In this document: positions 29,910 through 41,400 of the stretch, one piece after another
Layout: every line of letters starts with the position of its first letter
Position numbering within the stretch: position 1 is the stretch's first letter
Source of the DNA: Cohnella candidum
GTDB taxonomy: Bacteria; Bacillota; Bacilli; Paenibacillales; Paenibacillaceae
DNA: 64,000 bases
Direction: 5' to 3'
Assembly: GCF_003713065.1 (NCBI RefSeq)
Contig: NZ_CP033433.1
Coordinates: forward strand, 2,605,001 to 2,669,000
Position numbers and translations under genes: made by a program
Notes under the pieces: generated by a model
The model's input: only the letters and a program-made list of their open reading frames with translations
Told to the model about the DNA's origin: nothing
The model's database searches: none

Positions 29910-29920
29910 TTTCTTGTTTC

Positions 29921-31300
29921 ATGAAGAACAAGAGAAAAATCACTGCAGCCAGTCTTGCCGCACTGCTCATCGTGCTGCTGCTCGCCGCTTGCGGAGGCAA
30001 GAACAACGACGCTTCGTCCAGTTCGCCTTCCGCATCCGAGCCGGCCGCCTCGGCCTCTTCGCCTTCGGCTTCCGCTTCCGCATCGGCTCCCGCCGATTCC
30101 GGCACGAAACTGACCGGCGACTTCGAAATCCAATACTTCGTCGGCGGTTACGGCGACAAGTGGTGGAAGAAAGTCATCGCCGACTTCGCCGCGGCCAACC
30201 CGGACCTGAACGTCATCGAATCCGGCGGACCGCAAATCAATGAACAAATGAAACCCCGCTGGATCGGCGGCAACCCGCCGGATTTCGTCTACATCGACGG
30301 CGCGGGCCTCAACGACCGCCAAATGGTCGAAGACGGCCAGCTCGAAGATTTGACGGATTGGTTCGCTTCCGCCAAGAACATCGACGGCACGCCGATCAAG
30401 GACATCCTGGCGCAACCGCCGCAGCAATACAACGGCAAAATCTACAACATCCCGCTCGTGCTGAACTCCTGGGGCATTTTCTGGGACAAAGCGCTGTTTA
30501 AGGAAAAAGGCTGGACCGAGCCGCAAGACTTCCAAGCGTTCCTGGACGTCAGCGACAAAATCAAAGCCGCCGGCATCAATCCGTTCATCCACACCGGCAA
30601 ATACCCGTACTACATCAATGGCGCGTTCCTGTTCCCTACGATCGTATCCGAGAACAACAACGATCCGAGCATCCTGCAGGACATGGCGGCCAACAAGGTC
30701 GAAGCGTTCCAAAAACCGGCCGTGCTCGCCGCGCTGAACAAAATCGTGCAAATCCGCGACAAAGGCTTCATCGACAAAGCTTCGGTACAGATCAACCACA
30801 CCGATTCGCAAATGCTGTTCCTGCAGCACAAAGACGCGTTCATCCCGAACGGCCTCTGGCTGCCGAACGAAATGAGCAAGGACATCCCGAGCGGCTTCGA
30901 CTTCGGCTTCATCCCGTCGATCGGCCAAAACGCCGGCGGCAAAATCGTCGCCAACACGTCTACCGCAACCGTCGCGATCGCTTCCAAAGCGAAAAACAAG
31001 GAAGCCGCCAAAGCGTTCCTGCAGTTCATCTTCTCGAAAGCGCAAGCTTCCCAATGGGCGGAGTTGAGCGGCGCTCCTTCGAACATCAAAGGCGACATCA
31101 GCGCTTCGAACGCGCCGAGCCACGTCAAAGACGCGGCGAAGTTCCTGACGGATCCGAACACCGTCGTCATCCCCACGATCACGTACAACGCCGACGTCGA
31201 CAAAGCGATGATGGACGCGACGCTGGCTCTCACCATCGGCAAAATCACGCCGGAAGAATGGGTCAAACGCGTCACTGACGTCGCGGCCAAAGTGAAATAA
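29921..31300 (+). CDS. extracellular sugar-binding lipoprotein (2)
   Basis: A 459-residue solute-binding lipoprotein, family 1, with lipobox LLLAACG (Cys near 23) and an unusually long Ser/Ala/Pro linker (residues 30-62). The binding fold shows FVGGYGDKWWKKVIADFA and ..LPNEMSKDIPSGFDFGF. It is the likely binding protein for the permeases that follow. Its ribosome site is inside a strong hairpin. Confidence 0.93.
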   Translation: MKNKRKITAASLAALLIVLLLAACGGKNNDASSSSPSASEPAASASSPSASASASAPADSGTKLTGDFEIQYFVGGYGDKWWKKVIADFAAANPDLNVIESGGPQINEQMKPRWIGGNPPDFVYIDGAGLNDRQMVEDGQLEDLTDWFASAKNIDGTPIKDILAQPPQQYNGKIYNIPLVLNSWGIFWDKALFKEKGWTEPQDFQAFLDVSDKIKAAGINPFIHTGKYPYYINGAFLFPTIVSENNNDPSILQDMAANKVEAFQKPAVLAALNKIVQIRDKGFIDKASVQINHTDSQMLFLQHKDAFIPNGLWLPNEMSKDIPSGFDFGFIPSIGQNAGGKIVANTSTATVAIASKAKNKEAAKAFLQFIFSKAQASQWAELSGAPSNIKGDISASNAPSHVKDAAKFLTDPNTVVIPTITYNADVDKAMMDATLALTIGKITPEEWVKRVTDVAAKVK

Positions 31301-31398
31301 AGATAATCCGGTTCAGCGTTAGCATCAGGAGGGATGGCGGACGCCTCGCGGCGCCCGTCATCCTTTCTCCAATTTCCTTGAGGGGCGGTTCATAAACG

Positions 31399-32301
31399 AT
31401 GAATACCCGGTCGGCCAAAACACAGCGGAACCTGTTTATCGCCGCTTTCATCCTCCCCACTTTCCTTTTCTTCTGCGCGTTCACGATTTATCCGATGCTC
31501 CAGGGCCTGTACTATTCCCTGTTCGATTGGTCCGGCATGTCCGACCATAAGACGTTCGTCGGGCTGGGGAATTTCAAGGACATGTTCAAGGATCCCATCG
31601 TCTGGCAGGCGATCGGCAACGACTACTTCCTTGTCGTCGGCAAAGTGATCGGCATCATGGTGCTCGCCACCTTTTTCGCCGTCGCGCTTACGCGGTTCAA
31701 TTTCAAGCTCGCCGGCTTTTTCCGTTCGATTTTCTTCATTCCGAACGTCATCTCGGTCGTCGTCATCGGGGTGCTGTGGAACTTCATCTACAACCCGCAG
31801 ATCGGCTTCCTGAACGCGTTCCTCTCGCTGTTCACCAGCGAGAAGGTGGACATCGCCTGGCTCGGCTTCACGTCGCACACGATCTGGATGCTGCTCCCTC
31901 CCGCCATCTGGGCGGGCATCGGCTTCTACATGATTTTGATCATCGCCTCTATCCAGAACATCCCGGACTCGCTGTACGAAGCGTCCGAGCTCGAAGGGGC
32001 CGGGCAATGGCAGCAGTTCCGTTCGCTCACCCTGCCGCTCGTCTGGGAACAGATCAAAGTGTCGATCATCCATATCACGATGACGACGCTGAACGGCTCC
32101 TTCATCATCGTGTGGATCATGACGGAGGGCGGTCCCGACAACAGCACGCAGGTGATGGGCTCGTACATGTACCAAATGGCGTTCCGGCAGTTCCATTTCG
32201 GCTTCGGTGCGGCGATCGGCGTGCTCATTCTCGTCGTCTCGCTGATCACGACCGTCATCCTGCAGCGGTTGATGCGCCAAGAGCCCATCGAACTCGGTTA
32301 A
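31399..32301 (+). CDS. sugar ABC permease, MalF/UgpA type
   Basis: A 300-residue permease with six predicted helices. The EAA loop reads YEASELEGAGQWQQFRSLTL, and the N-terminus FIAAFILPTFLFFCAFTIYP is typical. It follows the binding protein and precedes the second permease by 16 bases. No ATPase in the operon. Confidence 0.93.
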   Translation: MNTRSAKTQRNLFIAAFILPTFLFFCAFTIYPMLQGLYYSLFDWSGMSDHKTFVGLGNFKDMFKDPIVWQAIGNDYFLVVGKVIGIMVLATFFAVALTRFNFKLAGFFRSIFFIPNVISVVVIGVLWNFIYNPQIGFLNAFLSLFTSEKVDIAWLGFTSHTIWMLLPPAIWAGIGFYMILIIASIQNIPDSLYEASELEGAGQWQQFRSLTLPLVWEQIKVSIIHITMTTLNGSFIIVWIMTEGGPDNSTQVMGSYMYQMAFRQFHFGFGAAIGVLILVVSLITTVILQRLMRQEPIELG

Positions 32302-32317
32302 AAGGAGGAGATCACCT

Positions 32318-33163
32318 ATGGAAACCGGCATCCGCAATCCCGCCGTCAAAATCGCGTTTTACGCCATTCTCCTCCTGTGGAGCGTGTCCGTCATCTATCC
32401 GCTGATCTGGACGGTCCTGGACGCTTTGAAAAACAACGAGCAGTTTTTCCTGGGCGCTCCCTGGTCCCTGCCGAAAATCCCGCTTATCTGGGACAACTTC
32501 TCGTACGTCTGGAAACATTACCATTTCGACCGCTATTTCGTGAACTCGTTCATCATTACCGTCGGCTCCACGCTGCTCGGCCTGATCCTGTCGGCCATGA
32601 CGGCGTACGTGCTGGCGAGGTACCCGTTCAAGGGCAGCGGCGTGCTGTATTTGCTTTACGTATCGTCCATGATGATTCCGTTCATCCTGGGCCTCATTCC
32701 GCTGTTCTTCCTGATGAACTCCCTGCATCTGATCAACAAGCCGATCGGCGTCATCTTCGTGTACGCCTCCAGCTTGCTGGCGTTCGGGATTTTCGTGCTC
32801 GTCGGATTTTTCAAATCGCTGCCCAAGGAGCTCGAGGAAGCCTCGGTCATCGACGGCGCGTCGCATTTCGGCACGTTCTTCCGCGTCATGCTGCCGTTGT
32901 CCCAACCCGGCTTGATCACGATCGCGATCGTGAACGTTTTGAATATCTGGAACGAATACATCGTCGGGACGATCCTCATTAACGATCCTCGGCAGTATAC
33001 GCTGCCCGTCGAAATCGCGGTTATGCAGAAGGAAATGCAGTATCGGACCGAATGGGGACCGCTGTTCGCCGGCCTGTTGTTCACCATCGTGCCCGTGCTT
33101 ATCGTGTACATGGTGTTCCAACGCAAAATCGCCAGCGGAATTACCGCCGGCGCCGTGAAGTAA
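32318..33163 (+). CDS. sugar ABC permease, MalG/UgpE type
   Basis: A 281-residue permease with six predicted helices; EAA loop LEEASVIDGASHFGTFFRVM and typical end SGITAGAVK. Strong AAAGGAGGAG site. Forms the transmembrane pore with the preceding gene. Confidence 0.93.
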   Translation: METGIRNPAVKIAFYAILLLWSVSVIYPLIWTVLDALKNNEQFFLGAPWSLPKIPLIWDNFSYVWKHYHFDRYFVNSFIITVGSTLLGLILSAMTAYVLARYPFKGSGVLYLLYVSSMMIPFILGLIPLFFLMNSLHLINKPIGVIFVYASSLLAFGIFVLVGFFKSLPKELEEASVIDGASHFGTFFRVMLPLSQPGLITIAIVNVLNIWNEYIVGTILINDPRQYTLPVEIAVMQKEMQYRTEWGPLFAGLLFTIVPVLIVYMVFQRKIASGITAGAVK

Positions 33164-33173
33164 GGAGATCCGA

Positions 33174-34373
33174 ATGCCCAAATCTCTCCGGCTGCTGCTG
33201 GCCATGAACGCTTGCTGTTCCGTTTTGGCGATCTTCGTAAGCATTTTCTTGAACCTGTTCATCTGGGAAAACGGCCAAAGCATCGCGCAAGTGTCGCTGT
33301 ATAACCTCTCGATGTACGCGGCTTGGGGCGCGGCTTTCACCACCGCGGCCAAATGGCTCGCCCGCCATACGATCCGCCTGCCGCTCGCCCTTTCCGCCGT
33401 CAGCGGAGGGGCGGCTTTCGCTTTTCTCGGGTGGGTGGAATTGGACAACCGGACCGTCTGGCTGCTGCTGCTCGGCCTTCCGGTCGGCTGCATGTTCGGA
33501 TTCTCGCAAGCCTCGCAAAATATCGGGGTCGCGCTTCGCGGCAAAGGCGGAGACTTCGCCGCTTATTTCGGAACGGCCTCGATTATCATTCAGCTTCTGT
33601 CCGTCGCCGTTCCGATCGCATCGGCCCGCATGATCGACGGGCTCGGGTACGGCGGCTCGTTCGCCGTCATGCTGGCGTTCGCCGTCCTGACGCTCGCTTT
33701 CTCGGCGGCGATGCCCGCGATCCGCATGCCTCCGCCGGAAACGCCGGAGGAGTCGCGGGAGTTCGGGAAGTTCCGCTTCCGCACCGCTTTCGGGTCGCCG
33801 GGTTCGGGATGGATCCTGCTCTCCCTGTTGTTTTCGGGGATGTTCCTGCAGTTTCAGAATCTGTTCACGCTGTTGTTCACGTTCTCGGTGACGCAAGACA
33901 AGCTGCTCATCGCCCTCCTGAACGTGTTGTACTCTGCTGCCGCGCTCGCAGGCTTGGCCGCTTATCGGAAACTCCGCCTGCAGGACGGACGATGGCTATG
34001 GATCGGCACCTGGCTGCTCGCGGTCGGTTTTCTCATCGTGCTGTTTCGTTCGCCTGCCGCTTTCATCGTATCCAACGTGATGACGACCGCCGGGATGTTT
34101 TTCTTCAGCACCGTGTGGAACGCCCAGCAGTTCCGGTTCATGGAGGATGGCGGTACGACGCGGAAAGCTTCTTTCCTTGTCTGGCGGGAATGCATCCTCA
34201 TCGCCACGAGATGCGTACTTCTCGGTCTGACGTTTCCGTTGAAGGAATTGTCTGGCGGGTGGTTCGCCGGTTTGATCGGCCTCATCCTGCTCTGCCTGTT
34301 CGCCATTCCGGTGTTCCAGCATCGGGCGGAACGGGCGCGGGCCGAACAACGACAAAACTCCCTTACCGCTTGA
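33174..34373 (+). CDS. MFS-type transporter
   Basis: A 399-residue membrane protein with about twelve predicted helices and a short central loop (around residue 185-205, PPPETPEESREFGKF). It looks like a major facilitator superfamily carrier, but I cannot name the substrate. It starts ten bases after the permease with AAGGAG, so it is co-transcribed. It may export a product or be a second route for the sugar. Confidence 0.75.
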   Translation: MPKSLRLLLAMNACCSVLAIFVSIFLNLFIWENGQSIAQVSLYNLSMYAAWGAAFTTAAKWLARHTIRLPLALSAVSGGAAFAFLGWVELDNRTVWLLLLGLPVGCMFGFSQASQNIGVALRGKGGDFAAYFGTASIIIQLLSVAVPIASARMIDGLGYGGSFAVMLAFAVLTLAFSAAMPAIRMPPPETPEESREFGKFRFRTAFGSPGSGWILLSLLFSGMFLQFQNLFTLLFTFSVTQDKLLIALLNVLYSAAALAGLAAYRKLRLQDGRWLWIGTWLLAVGFLIVLFRSPAAFIVSNVMTTAGMFFFSTVWNAQQFRFMEDGGTTRKASFLVWRECILIATRCVLLGLTFPLKELSGGWFAGLIGLILLCLFAIPVFQHRAERARAEQRQNSLTA

Positions 34374-34396
34374 ACCAAGCGCGTAAGGGAGTTTTG
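34354..34396. terminator. bidirectional terminator
   Basis: AAAACTCCCTTACGCGC-type arms: AAAACTCCCTTAC pairs with GTAAGGGAGTTTT, with an inner stem GCTTG/CAAGC. It overlaps the MFS stop codon and serves the convergent chemotaxis gene. Confidence 0.88.
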
Positions 34397-34418
34397 CCGT
34401 TTTATCGTTTGAAGTTGT

Positions 34419-36470
34419 TTAGACCTTAAACCGTTCCAGCGAATTTCGGAGATCGCTTGACAGCTGCCCCAGCTTGTCCGACAAGCGAACGAGGCCCTCG
34501 CTGATCCGGAGCTGCTCGCCGCTTAAGGAAGCGACCTGCTCCGATCCCGCCACCGATTGCTCCGAGACGGCCGACACGCTCAGCATCGCGCCGCTCAGCA
34601 CTTCCTGGGACGACTGCAGCTCGCGGATCGAAAGGTCGACATCGCCCAGCTTCGCCAGGAACCCGTCCATCCGTTCCCCGACCTGACGGAACATGCCGCC
34701 CGCCTCCTTCACTGAATCCATCTGCCCCAGCAGCATCGGCGTGACCTCGGAAAGCAGCTCCACGGTTCGCACGATTTCCGATTGGATCGCTTGCGTGATG
34801 TCGCCCGCCGTCTCGATCGACTGCTTCGATTGCTCCGCCAGTTGCCGGATTTCGTCCGCGACGACGGCGAATCCTTTGCCGGCCGAGCCGGCTCTAGCCG
34901 CTTCAATCGTGGCGTTCAGCGACAGGATGTTCGTTTGCTTCGTAATCCGGATCAGCATATCCAGTACCTGATGGATGGATTGGGTGCTGACCCGAAGCGA
35001 ATCTACCCTTTCCGTCATCGATCGGATGAGCTCTTCGGCGGCCGACGTGCCCTCGATCACCCCGTTCATGTATGCCGTGCCCGTCGAGCTTGTGCGGTTG
35101 ACGTCCTCCGCCCAAGCGACCATGTCGGAGCTGACCGCCACGAGCGTCTCCGCTTGTTTGCCGACGCCGGCGGTCAGCTCGGCGCCCCGCTCCGCGTCGG
35201 CAGCCAGCCCTTCTCCGCCTTTGGCGATGTCGAGCGTGGCGGCGGCGATCTCCTTGGCCGCCGTCTCGGTCGCAGCTGAAGCCTGCGCCAATTGGGCGGC
35301 GGTAGCCAACACCTCGTCGGCCGACTTGCCCGCGCTCGCGATCAGCTCGGTGATGCGGCCCATCATCATATCGAAGCTGACGCCGAGCTGTCCGATTTCA
35401 TCGGTCGGCTTCGCGTTGGAACGGACCCGCAAATCGCCTTCGGCGCCTCGGGCCATCAAATTGCGCAATCTTGCCAGCGGCTTCCCGATCATCCGGGCCG
35501 TCATCCAGCCGAGAAGCACCGCGAGCGCGAACGCGGCAAGCAGCACGACCAGCACGGCTTTGTAGATCCGGCCGGCATCCTTGACCAGGTCGCCTACCGG
35601 GATCGTTCCGACCGTCAGCCAGCCGTTAACCTGCGATTTGGCGTACACGACCTTCAACGCCCCGCCGGCGGCCGTGAATGATCCCTTGTCAGGCTTCGTC
35701 GACTCGGCCGATACATTCTCGGCAGGCTGCCCGCGCATCTTTCGGTCCGGGGCATAGACGACCTGCCCGCCCTTTCCGACGACTTGAATCGTGCCGGTTC
35801 CCATTTGGACATCCTTCAGCCGCGTCGAGACGGTTTTAAGGTCGATGTCCATCAAAATAACCGCATAGCCCTTCGCCTTCCCTTGCCCGCGTATGAGACG
35901 CCCCAACGATATCGTTGGATTCGTATTGCGATTTTCCGAAAGGTTCCCTTCCAGCCAAGCGGAGTTTCCGTCTTGCTCCACGATCTTCTTAAACCAATCG
36001 CGTTCCCCGTAGCTGCCGCTCTGGAACAACCCCGACTTCGCCGGGATATACGTCCCGTCAGGCCGGAACGCCTCGATGGAGGCGATCGACGGATCGGAAT
36101 ACATGTAACTGCTCAACTTCGAGTCCAGCGTTTCCGCCAATGCCGCGTAATCCGGGGAATCCGAAGGCGTCTCGATCATGCCGGTTATCGTGTCTTGCAG
36201 CTCGCGGTCCACCATCATTTTCAGCACCAGCTGTTCATAGGACTGATAGAGAAAATCGAGCTTTTGGCTCGTTTGGACGGCCGTCTCCAAATAAGCATCC
36301 GATACCCTGCGCTCCAGCGATTGCTTCGCGATGCGATAAGAGACCACCCCCGTCACCGCCACGAACGCCACGATCGCGGTCACGAGGATCATCCCGATTT
36401 TAAAACCGATCGACCGTGTGGGAATGAACCGATTTCGCGAATTCCTTTTGTTGTCTAATCCGAACATCAC
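34419..36470 (-). CDS. methyl-accepting chemotaxis protein
   Basis: A 683-residue receptor. N-terminal helix (about 24-46), extracellular dCache-like domain (50-310), second helix (about 314-335), HAMP ([21 protein letters not shown], in part), and a long coiled-coil signalling domain with the conserved hairpin tip in [20 protein letters not shown], followed by [16 protein letters not shown]. Start is GTG at 36470 or the next ATG at 36467; a GGGAGG site fits both. Single gene, ended by a shared terminator. Confidence 0.94.
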   Translation of the reverse strand: MMFGLDNKRNSRNRFIPTRSIGFKIGMILVTAIVAFVAVTGVVSYRIAKQSLERRVSDAYLETAVQTSQKLDFLYQSYEQLVLKMMVDRELQDTITGMIETPSDSPDYAALAETLDSKLSSYMYSDPSIASIEAFRPDGTYIPAKSGLFQSGSYGERDWFKKIVEQDGNSAWLEGNLSENRNTNPTISLGRLIRGQGKAKGYAVILMDIDLKTVSTRLKDVQMGTGTIQVVGKGGQVVYAPDRKMRGQPAENVSAESTKPDKGSFTAAGGALKVVYAKSQVNGWLTVGTIPVGDLVKDAGRIYKAVLVVLLAAFALAVLLGWMTARMIGKPLARLRNLMARGAEGDLRVRSNAKPTDEIGQLGVSFDMMMGRITELIASAGKSADEVLATAAQLAQASAATETAAKEIAAATLDIAKGGEGLAADAERGAELTAGVGKQAETLVAVSSDMVAWAEDVNRTSSTGTAYMNGVIEGTSAAEELIRSMTERVDSLRVSTQSIHQVLDMLIRITKQTNILSLNATIEAARAGSAGKGFAVVADEIRQLAEQSKQSIETAGDITQAIQSEIVRTVELLSEVTPMLLGQMDSVKEAGGMFRQVGERMDGFLAKLGDVDLSIRELQSSQEVLSGAMLSVSAVSEQSVAGSEQVASLSGEQLRISEGLVRLSDKLGQLSSDLRNSLERFKV

Positions 36471-36688
36471 GCCAAGACCTCCCGCCGGGTTGCTTACCCC
36501 TTAATATAGAGCGGGACCCAGCCCGGCAGAATCGACGATCCTCCATAAATTCTCGAATTTTTTACAATTTTGTCGAAATCGGCATCGGCTCGGGTACGAG
36601 CATCCGCGGATTTACACACATCCTTTCGGCGGCACGGAATATATTGAATACACATACCCTAATCCACTTTACAAGGAGGCGGCCCGCC

Positions 36689-37834
36689 ATGAATCAGCCC
36701 TCGTTCATCTTGTCGCGGGAAGATTGGTCCCTGCACCGCAAGGGATATCAGGATCAGGCGCGCCATCAGCAGAAAGTACGCGAAGCCCTTAAACAAAACC
36801 TGCCGGACCTGCTGTCCGAAGAGAATATTATCCTCTCCGACGGACGCCAGATCATCAAAATCCCGATCCGGAGCCTGGATGAGTACCGGTTTGTCTTCAA
36901 TAACAGCAAGAAAAAGCACGTCGGCCAAGGAGACGGCGACAGCCAGGTTGGCGACGTCATCGGCACCGAGCCCGCTTCCAAGAGCGGCAAAGGAGAAGGC
37001 GCCGGCGACCAGCCCGGGGACGACGTCGTCGAAGCGGAAATTTCGATCGCCGAGCTCGAAACCATGCTTTTCGAGGAGCTGGAGCTGCCCTATCTGAAAC
37101 GCAAGGACAAGGAGCAGATCGAAATGCGCGACGTCCGCTTCAACGACGTCCGGCGCAAAGGCATCCTCTCCAACATCGACAAGAAACGCACGATCCTCGA
37201 GAACCTGCGGCGCAACTCGCGGGAAGGACATCCCGGAATCGCCGGCATTTCCCCGGACGACCTGCGGTTCAAGACTTGGGAAGAGATCGTCAAGCCGCAA
37301 AACAATGCCGTCATTCTCGCGATGATGGACACGTCAGGTTCCATGGGATCGTTCGAAAAGTACTGCGCGCGCTCGTTCTTTTTCTGGATGAACCGGTTCC
37401 TGCGCCGTCAGTACGAGAAAGTCGAAATCGTATTCATCGCGCACCATACCGAGGCCAAAGAGGTCAGCGAGGAAGAGTTCTTCACGCGCGGCGAGAGCGG
37501 CGGCACGATCTGCTCGTCCGCCTACGTCAAGGCGCTGGAGATCATGGACTCCCGGTACCCGTCGTCGCTGTACAACATCTACCCGTTCCACTTCTCCGAC
37601 GGGGATAACCTGACGAGCGACAACGAACGCTGCGTGAAGCTCATCAAGGAGATGCTGACGCGCGCGAACATTTTCGGATACGGGGAAGTGAACCAATACA
37701 ACCGCAGCAGCACGCTCATGTCGGCTTACAAGCATCTGGAGCATCAGCAATTCCTGTACTACGTGATCAAAGAGAAAAACGAAATCTATAACGCGCTCAA
37801 GACGTTTTTCCGGAAACGGGAGGCGGTCGGTTGA
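36689..37834 (+). CDS. yhbH: YhbH, sporulation protein (DUF444)
   Basis: A 381-residue DUF444 protein, needed for normal sporulation in Bacillus and usually under the PrkA/sporulation programme. It carries a von Willebrand A-like metal site, [13 protein letters not shown] (near residue 213), and [15 protein letters not shown] further on. AAGGAGG precedes the ATG at 36689; an upstream in-frame ATG at 36644 lacks a ribosome site. Pieces of a second, diverged copy lie at 41800-41952 and 44429-44480. Confidence 0.94.
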   Translation: MNQPSFILSREDWSLHRKGYQDQARHQQKVREALKQNLPDLLSEENIILSDGRQIIKIPIRSLDEYRFVFNNSKKKHVGQGDGDSQVGDVIGTEPASKSGKGEGAGDQPGDDVVEAEISIAELETMLFEELELPYLKRKDKEQIEMRDVRFNDVRRKGILSNIDKKRTILENLRRNSREGHPGIAGISPDDLRFKTWEEIVKPQNNAVILAMMDTSGSMGSFEKYCARSFFFWMNRFLRRQYEKVEIVFIAHHTEAKEVSEEEFFTRGESGGTICSSAYVKALEIMDSRYPSSLYNIYPFHFSDGDNLTSDNERCVKLIKEMLTRANIFGYGEVNQYNRSSTLMSAYKHLEHQQFLYYVIKEKNEIYNALKTFFRKREAVG

Positions 37835-37845
37835 GGCACAAAATG

Positions 37846-37875
37846 GCGATCGTTCCCGGGTGGAACGATCGCTTT
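37846..37875 (+). terminator. terminator of yhbH
   Basis: GCGATCGTTCC / GGAACGATCGC (11 bp), 5-base loop, then TTTATTTC. A degraded version occurs at 41967-41995 in the duplicated copy. Confidence 0.8.
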
Positions 37876-37898
37876 ATTTCTCGCGGAGGTGAGGGTTA

Positions 37899-38078
37899 AT
37901 GATGACGTTAGGAAGAGTCGCGCGTTGTCTGACGGTGGGTTTCGTACTGGCGGTGATCGGGATCGGGTTGCTGCCTTTTCTGCTTGTATTCATGCTCATC
38001 GACGTGAACGGCCTGACGGAGTTCGACCCGACGCCGGTGTATACGATGGTGAGCAAGTTTATTGGGGTGGGGAAGTAG
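37899..38078 (+). CDS. 59-residue membrane protein, copy 1
   Basis: A small protein: MMTLGRVARC, one or two membrane helices (VGFVLAVIGIGLLPFLLVFM, residues 13-32), then a conserved acidic/aromatic tail (EFDPTPVYTMVSKFIGVGK). GGAGGTGAGGG precedes the ATG. A second copy at 42023-42202 differs at three residues but at over ten silent positions, which supports a real, selected protein. Function unknown. Confidence 0.8.
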   Translation: MMTLGRVARCLTVGFVLAVIGIGLLPFLLVFMLIDVNGLTEFDPTPVYTMVSKFIGVGK

Positions 38079-38312
38079 AGATGGCTTCGTTTAAAACACA
38101 AGATTTTTTCGTAGAATTATCCGATGTAGTTCGAATAATGTTACTGGCGGCGGGGTGATGAATAAAACACTTGCAAATTCACTAAGCGGGACTATTTCTC
38201 GCCTTGCTCCAATATGTTTTCCTCCTCAGTTGTGATTCAATATCAATTTAAATACTTTGAAATTTTATTTTTGCAATTTCTGTTTAATGAAATACCTTAT
38301 TCATAGAATTAA

Positions 38313-38340
38313 GGCGGTCATCTTGGCAAAGATGACCGCC
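38313..38340. terminator. strong stem-loop downstream of the HD-ATPase gene
   Basis: GGCGGTCATCTT (38313-38324) pairs perfectly with AAGATGACCGCC (38329-38340), loop GGCA, TGTTTAAT after it on plus. It is a likely transcript end for the minus-strand gene ending at 38435. The rest of 38079-38434 is AT-rich and shows no gene. Confidence 0.6.
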
Positions 38341-38434
38341 TGTTTAATATTCGAGCACCAAGCTGCAATGTAGTTAAAAGTGAATGTCTTCACCTTTGTA
38401 TGACAGTGTTCTTACTTCACTATTGTTACACCAT

Positions 38435-41400
38435 TTAATCTTCTTGCTTTAATAAATCCCAAAATTCAAATATCAATTTTTTATAGGTTTCATGTATCTC
38501 TTTTTTTGTTGACGGATTAATAGAATTTTTAACCACCCAATCTATTAATTTATTCAAACCCATTGAATTAATAGCATAGTCGAAAAGCTCATTCTTTGTA
38601 GAAAATTTTTGATTTCTCATTTTCGAACTTACAAAAGGCGAAATAATAAATAAATTTTCATAAGATAAGCTATTTTCGCCTATGTCGAAAATCGAGTGCT
38701 CATAAAATTTAGGGATTTTTTTAACTACTAGCTTTTCATATTGAGGTATAGGATAGATAACTGCACGTTCCTTGAACTTTTTAATTAGATTTTTAATCTC
38801 CGAAGATCTGTCTTCTGTGGAAGTTTCCAACTTAATCATATGATTGTCAAAGCGCCTAAGCAAAATAAAATCAAGCTTATCAGTGTACAACAACTCTTCT
38901 TTATCATCTTCTATAAGATGAGATAAATCGATATCTGTCCACTCGATGGATTGACTTGAAAAATTACTAACATAAAAATGTTGATAAAAATATTGCATTG
39001 TCTCCCAATTGTTATTGAACATAAGTAGTTTTATCTCATCGGTAATCAAATGACTATATAGTGGGAATACCTGTTTTATTGTATACAAATCAAAATTTAT
39101 TTCGGCGTCAAATCTATGTGGTGATATCATCATAACTACGTTTGCGTCAATAATCTCTCGATTGTCAATTTTATTTAAGTTTGTGTCAAAGAGATTAAAT
39201 TCAATAGTCTTACCTACAAATTCCTTTGCTAAACTAGCATCACATTTAATATCCGGCAAATAGTATTCACATGCAAGAAGTAGCTTTGCTATAGGAGCTA
39301 AGGACAGTTTTTTACCTTTTCTTCGCTTATTTTGTTTTTCTACTTCATTAGCATATTTTAGGTATCTATCCTTCTCTTCATGTAAATGATCAAATGTAAA
39401 TTTAAGAGCCTTTTGAACACACAATAGAAAATAATCATTAAGGAATTCCAAGTTTTCGCGTCTTAATGAAGTCCTAGCAATATTGATAAACCTTTTTGTT
39501 TCTATCCCAAGCAAGTCATAATTTGCTCGAATAAAATATAAACGTGGATTATTTGAACTATCGCTAAGTTGGATTCCCTTAAAATAAATACTTATTATAT
39601 GTTCAGCATAGTTTAATGAATCGGATTCCCGAAAATATAGCTGCAGCGATGATCCTATATTGTTTTCCAAAAACATGATTGTGAAGCTACCAGTTTCCGG
39701 ATCAAACACAAACTTCGCTCTACTATGCTCATCTATATTTTCAAAGTCATCTTTTTCATATTTCATATTATTTATTGTATATGTTGGCATATCATCTATA
39801 TTGATTCTAATATTGAAAAAAGTCTCTTTAACGCTGTTTTTTATATATTTTAACACTTTATCATAAAACAAGGACGTATATTGATCATCGAATAAGAAAT
39901 AATCATATTCTACTTCTTCCCTGACGATTTGTTTGCATATGTCTTCTCTTAATAGTAAGGAGATGTTTGTTCCTCGCTTTTTTTGTTCCACATCCTCTAT
40001 AGTTACATACCCGTTCTTTTTCCGTGAGGAGATACTCAATTTCTTAGCCACTTCACCGTCCACTTTTGTCGTGATAGTGGCAAAATCAGAAACTAAAAAC
40101 ACCGATTGAAGTCCAATTCCGAAGTTACCTGTCGGCCTCAACCACACTGGCATTTGAATTAACTCTGACATTTTTCTTTCGTTTTTTCTCCAACCATCAC
40201 CAACACTTGAAAGACCAACTAATTCATCTTTACTGATACCGCAACCTCTATCGGAAATATTTATTTCAATAAAAGTAATTCCTTTAATCTCCTTCGTCTG
40301 AAGGTGAACTTCAATGTCATACGAATCCCAGATGCAGTGTGGAATGTCGTTAACAAATTTAATATCTTGAACCGAATTAATTCCTTCATTTCTCAAGAAT
40401 GAATCAAATATCCCGCTATGGATATCCGACCACATTTGGAACTTAGATGCGTCTATAGCATTTTGAATAAGCTCTCGTAGAAAAACCAATTTGGAATTAT
40501 ATATTCCGGAACCCTCTAAAATTTCAAAAGCGTCTTCTTGTTGAATTTCAAACCGCAAATTTGCCTGTTCACTAGAATCATCTTTTCCTTGTAAATACAA
40601 TTTACATTTCCCTATTCTTGGTGGGCCACCAATAAAATCAGTAGGAACAATTTCAGACCAATGTACGGCTAGATTTTTCATTTCTTCCTTTAACCAGTCA
40701 ATCCAACCTTGTGTAACCCTATAAACTTCTGCATTTTCGCAATCTGCTGTAATTTCAATAACTTGAGGACTAATTAAAAAATGTCTAATTGATGCATGCT
40801 TTTTTTCGTGAGTCTCTGATAGTTTAGGTATATTTGTAAGCATTTTTTGATAGACTTTTGTAAATCGTCCATCGTCTAGGTCCAATAGATCGCCTATACG
40901 TACAAGTTCAGCGATAAATCTTGGAAAAACTTTATCAGTACCTACACCATTTGATTCATAATCAAGTTGCATGACTTCTTCGAAAGGTTGACCATGTAAA
41001 AAAGAAATTGTTCCAATAAGGTGTTTTAGTCTCTGAGGAACAGTCCGAAATCCCGAAATACTTAAACCATACTCTTCCAACTTTTCTAACGCTCCACGAC
41101 TATACTGTGGATGTTTTGAACGAAAATATTCACTGGCTAAAAGAATTACCGACTGCCTGACTTTCAAAGGCCAATCTTTTTCTTCCAAATGATTTTCAAT
41201 CGAAGTAATATAATCGGCAGCGATAATATAATCTTCATCGTACTTGCTATAGTTTGCCGTTTTTTTAGAGTAGATGAATTTCTGGAAATCATCTTTAGTC
41301 CATTTATCTTTTAATATATTATCAACCAGTATCATCCCTGTATCATGTAAATATACCGACATCAGGATCAACCAAGTCGTAGTAGGACTTAACGACTTGA

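Larger units (their letters stand above)
37665..38078 (+). repeat. left copy of a ~400-bp direct duplication
   Basis: From about 37665 (end of yhbH) to 38078 this sequence recurs at 41800-42202 in the same direction. The two are clearly homologous but diverged, with a short deletion in the right copy. Copy homology stops just after the small gene's stop codon on both sides. Confidence 0.9.

Noticed and set aside
37889-38158. 89-codon frame overlapping the 59-residue gene
   Set aside because: It is in another frame, runs into the AT-rich block, and is not kept in the duplicated copy, whereas the 59-residue frame is.
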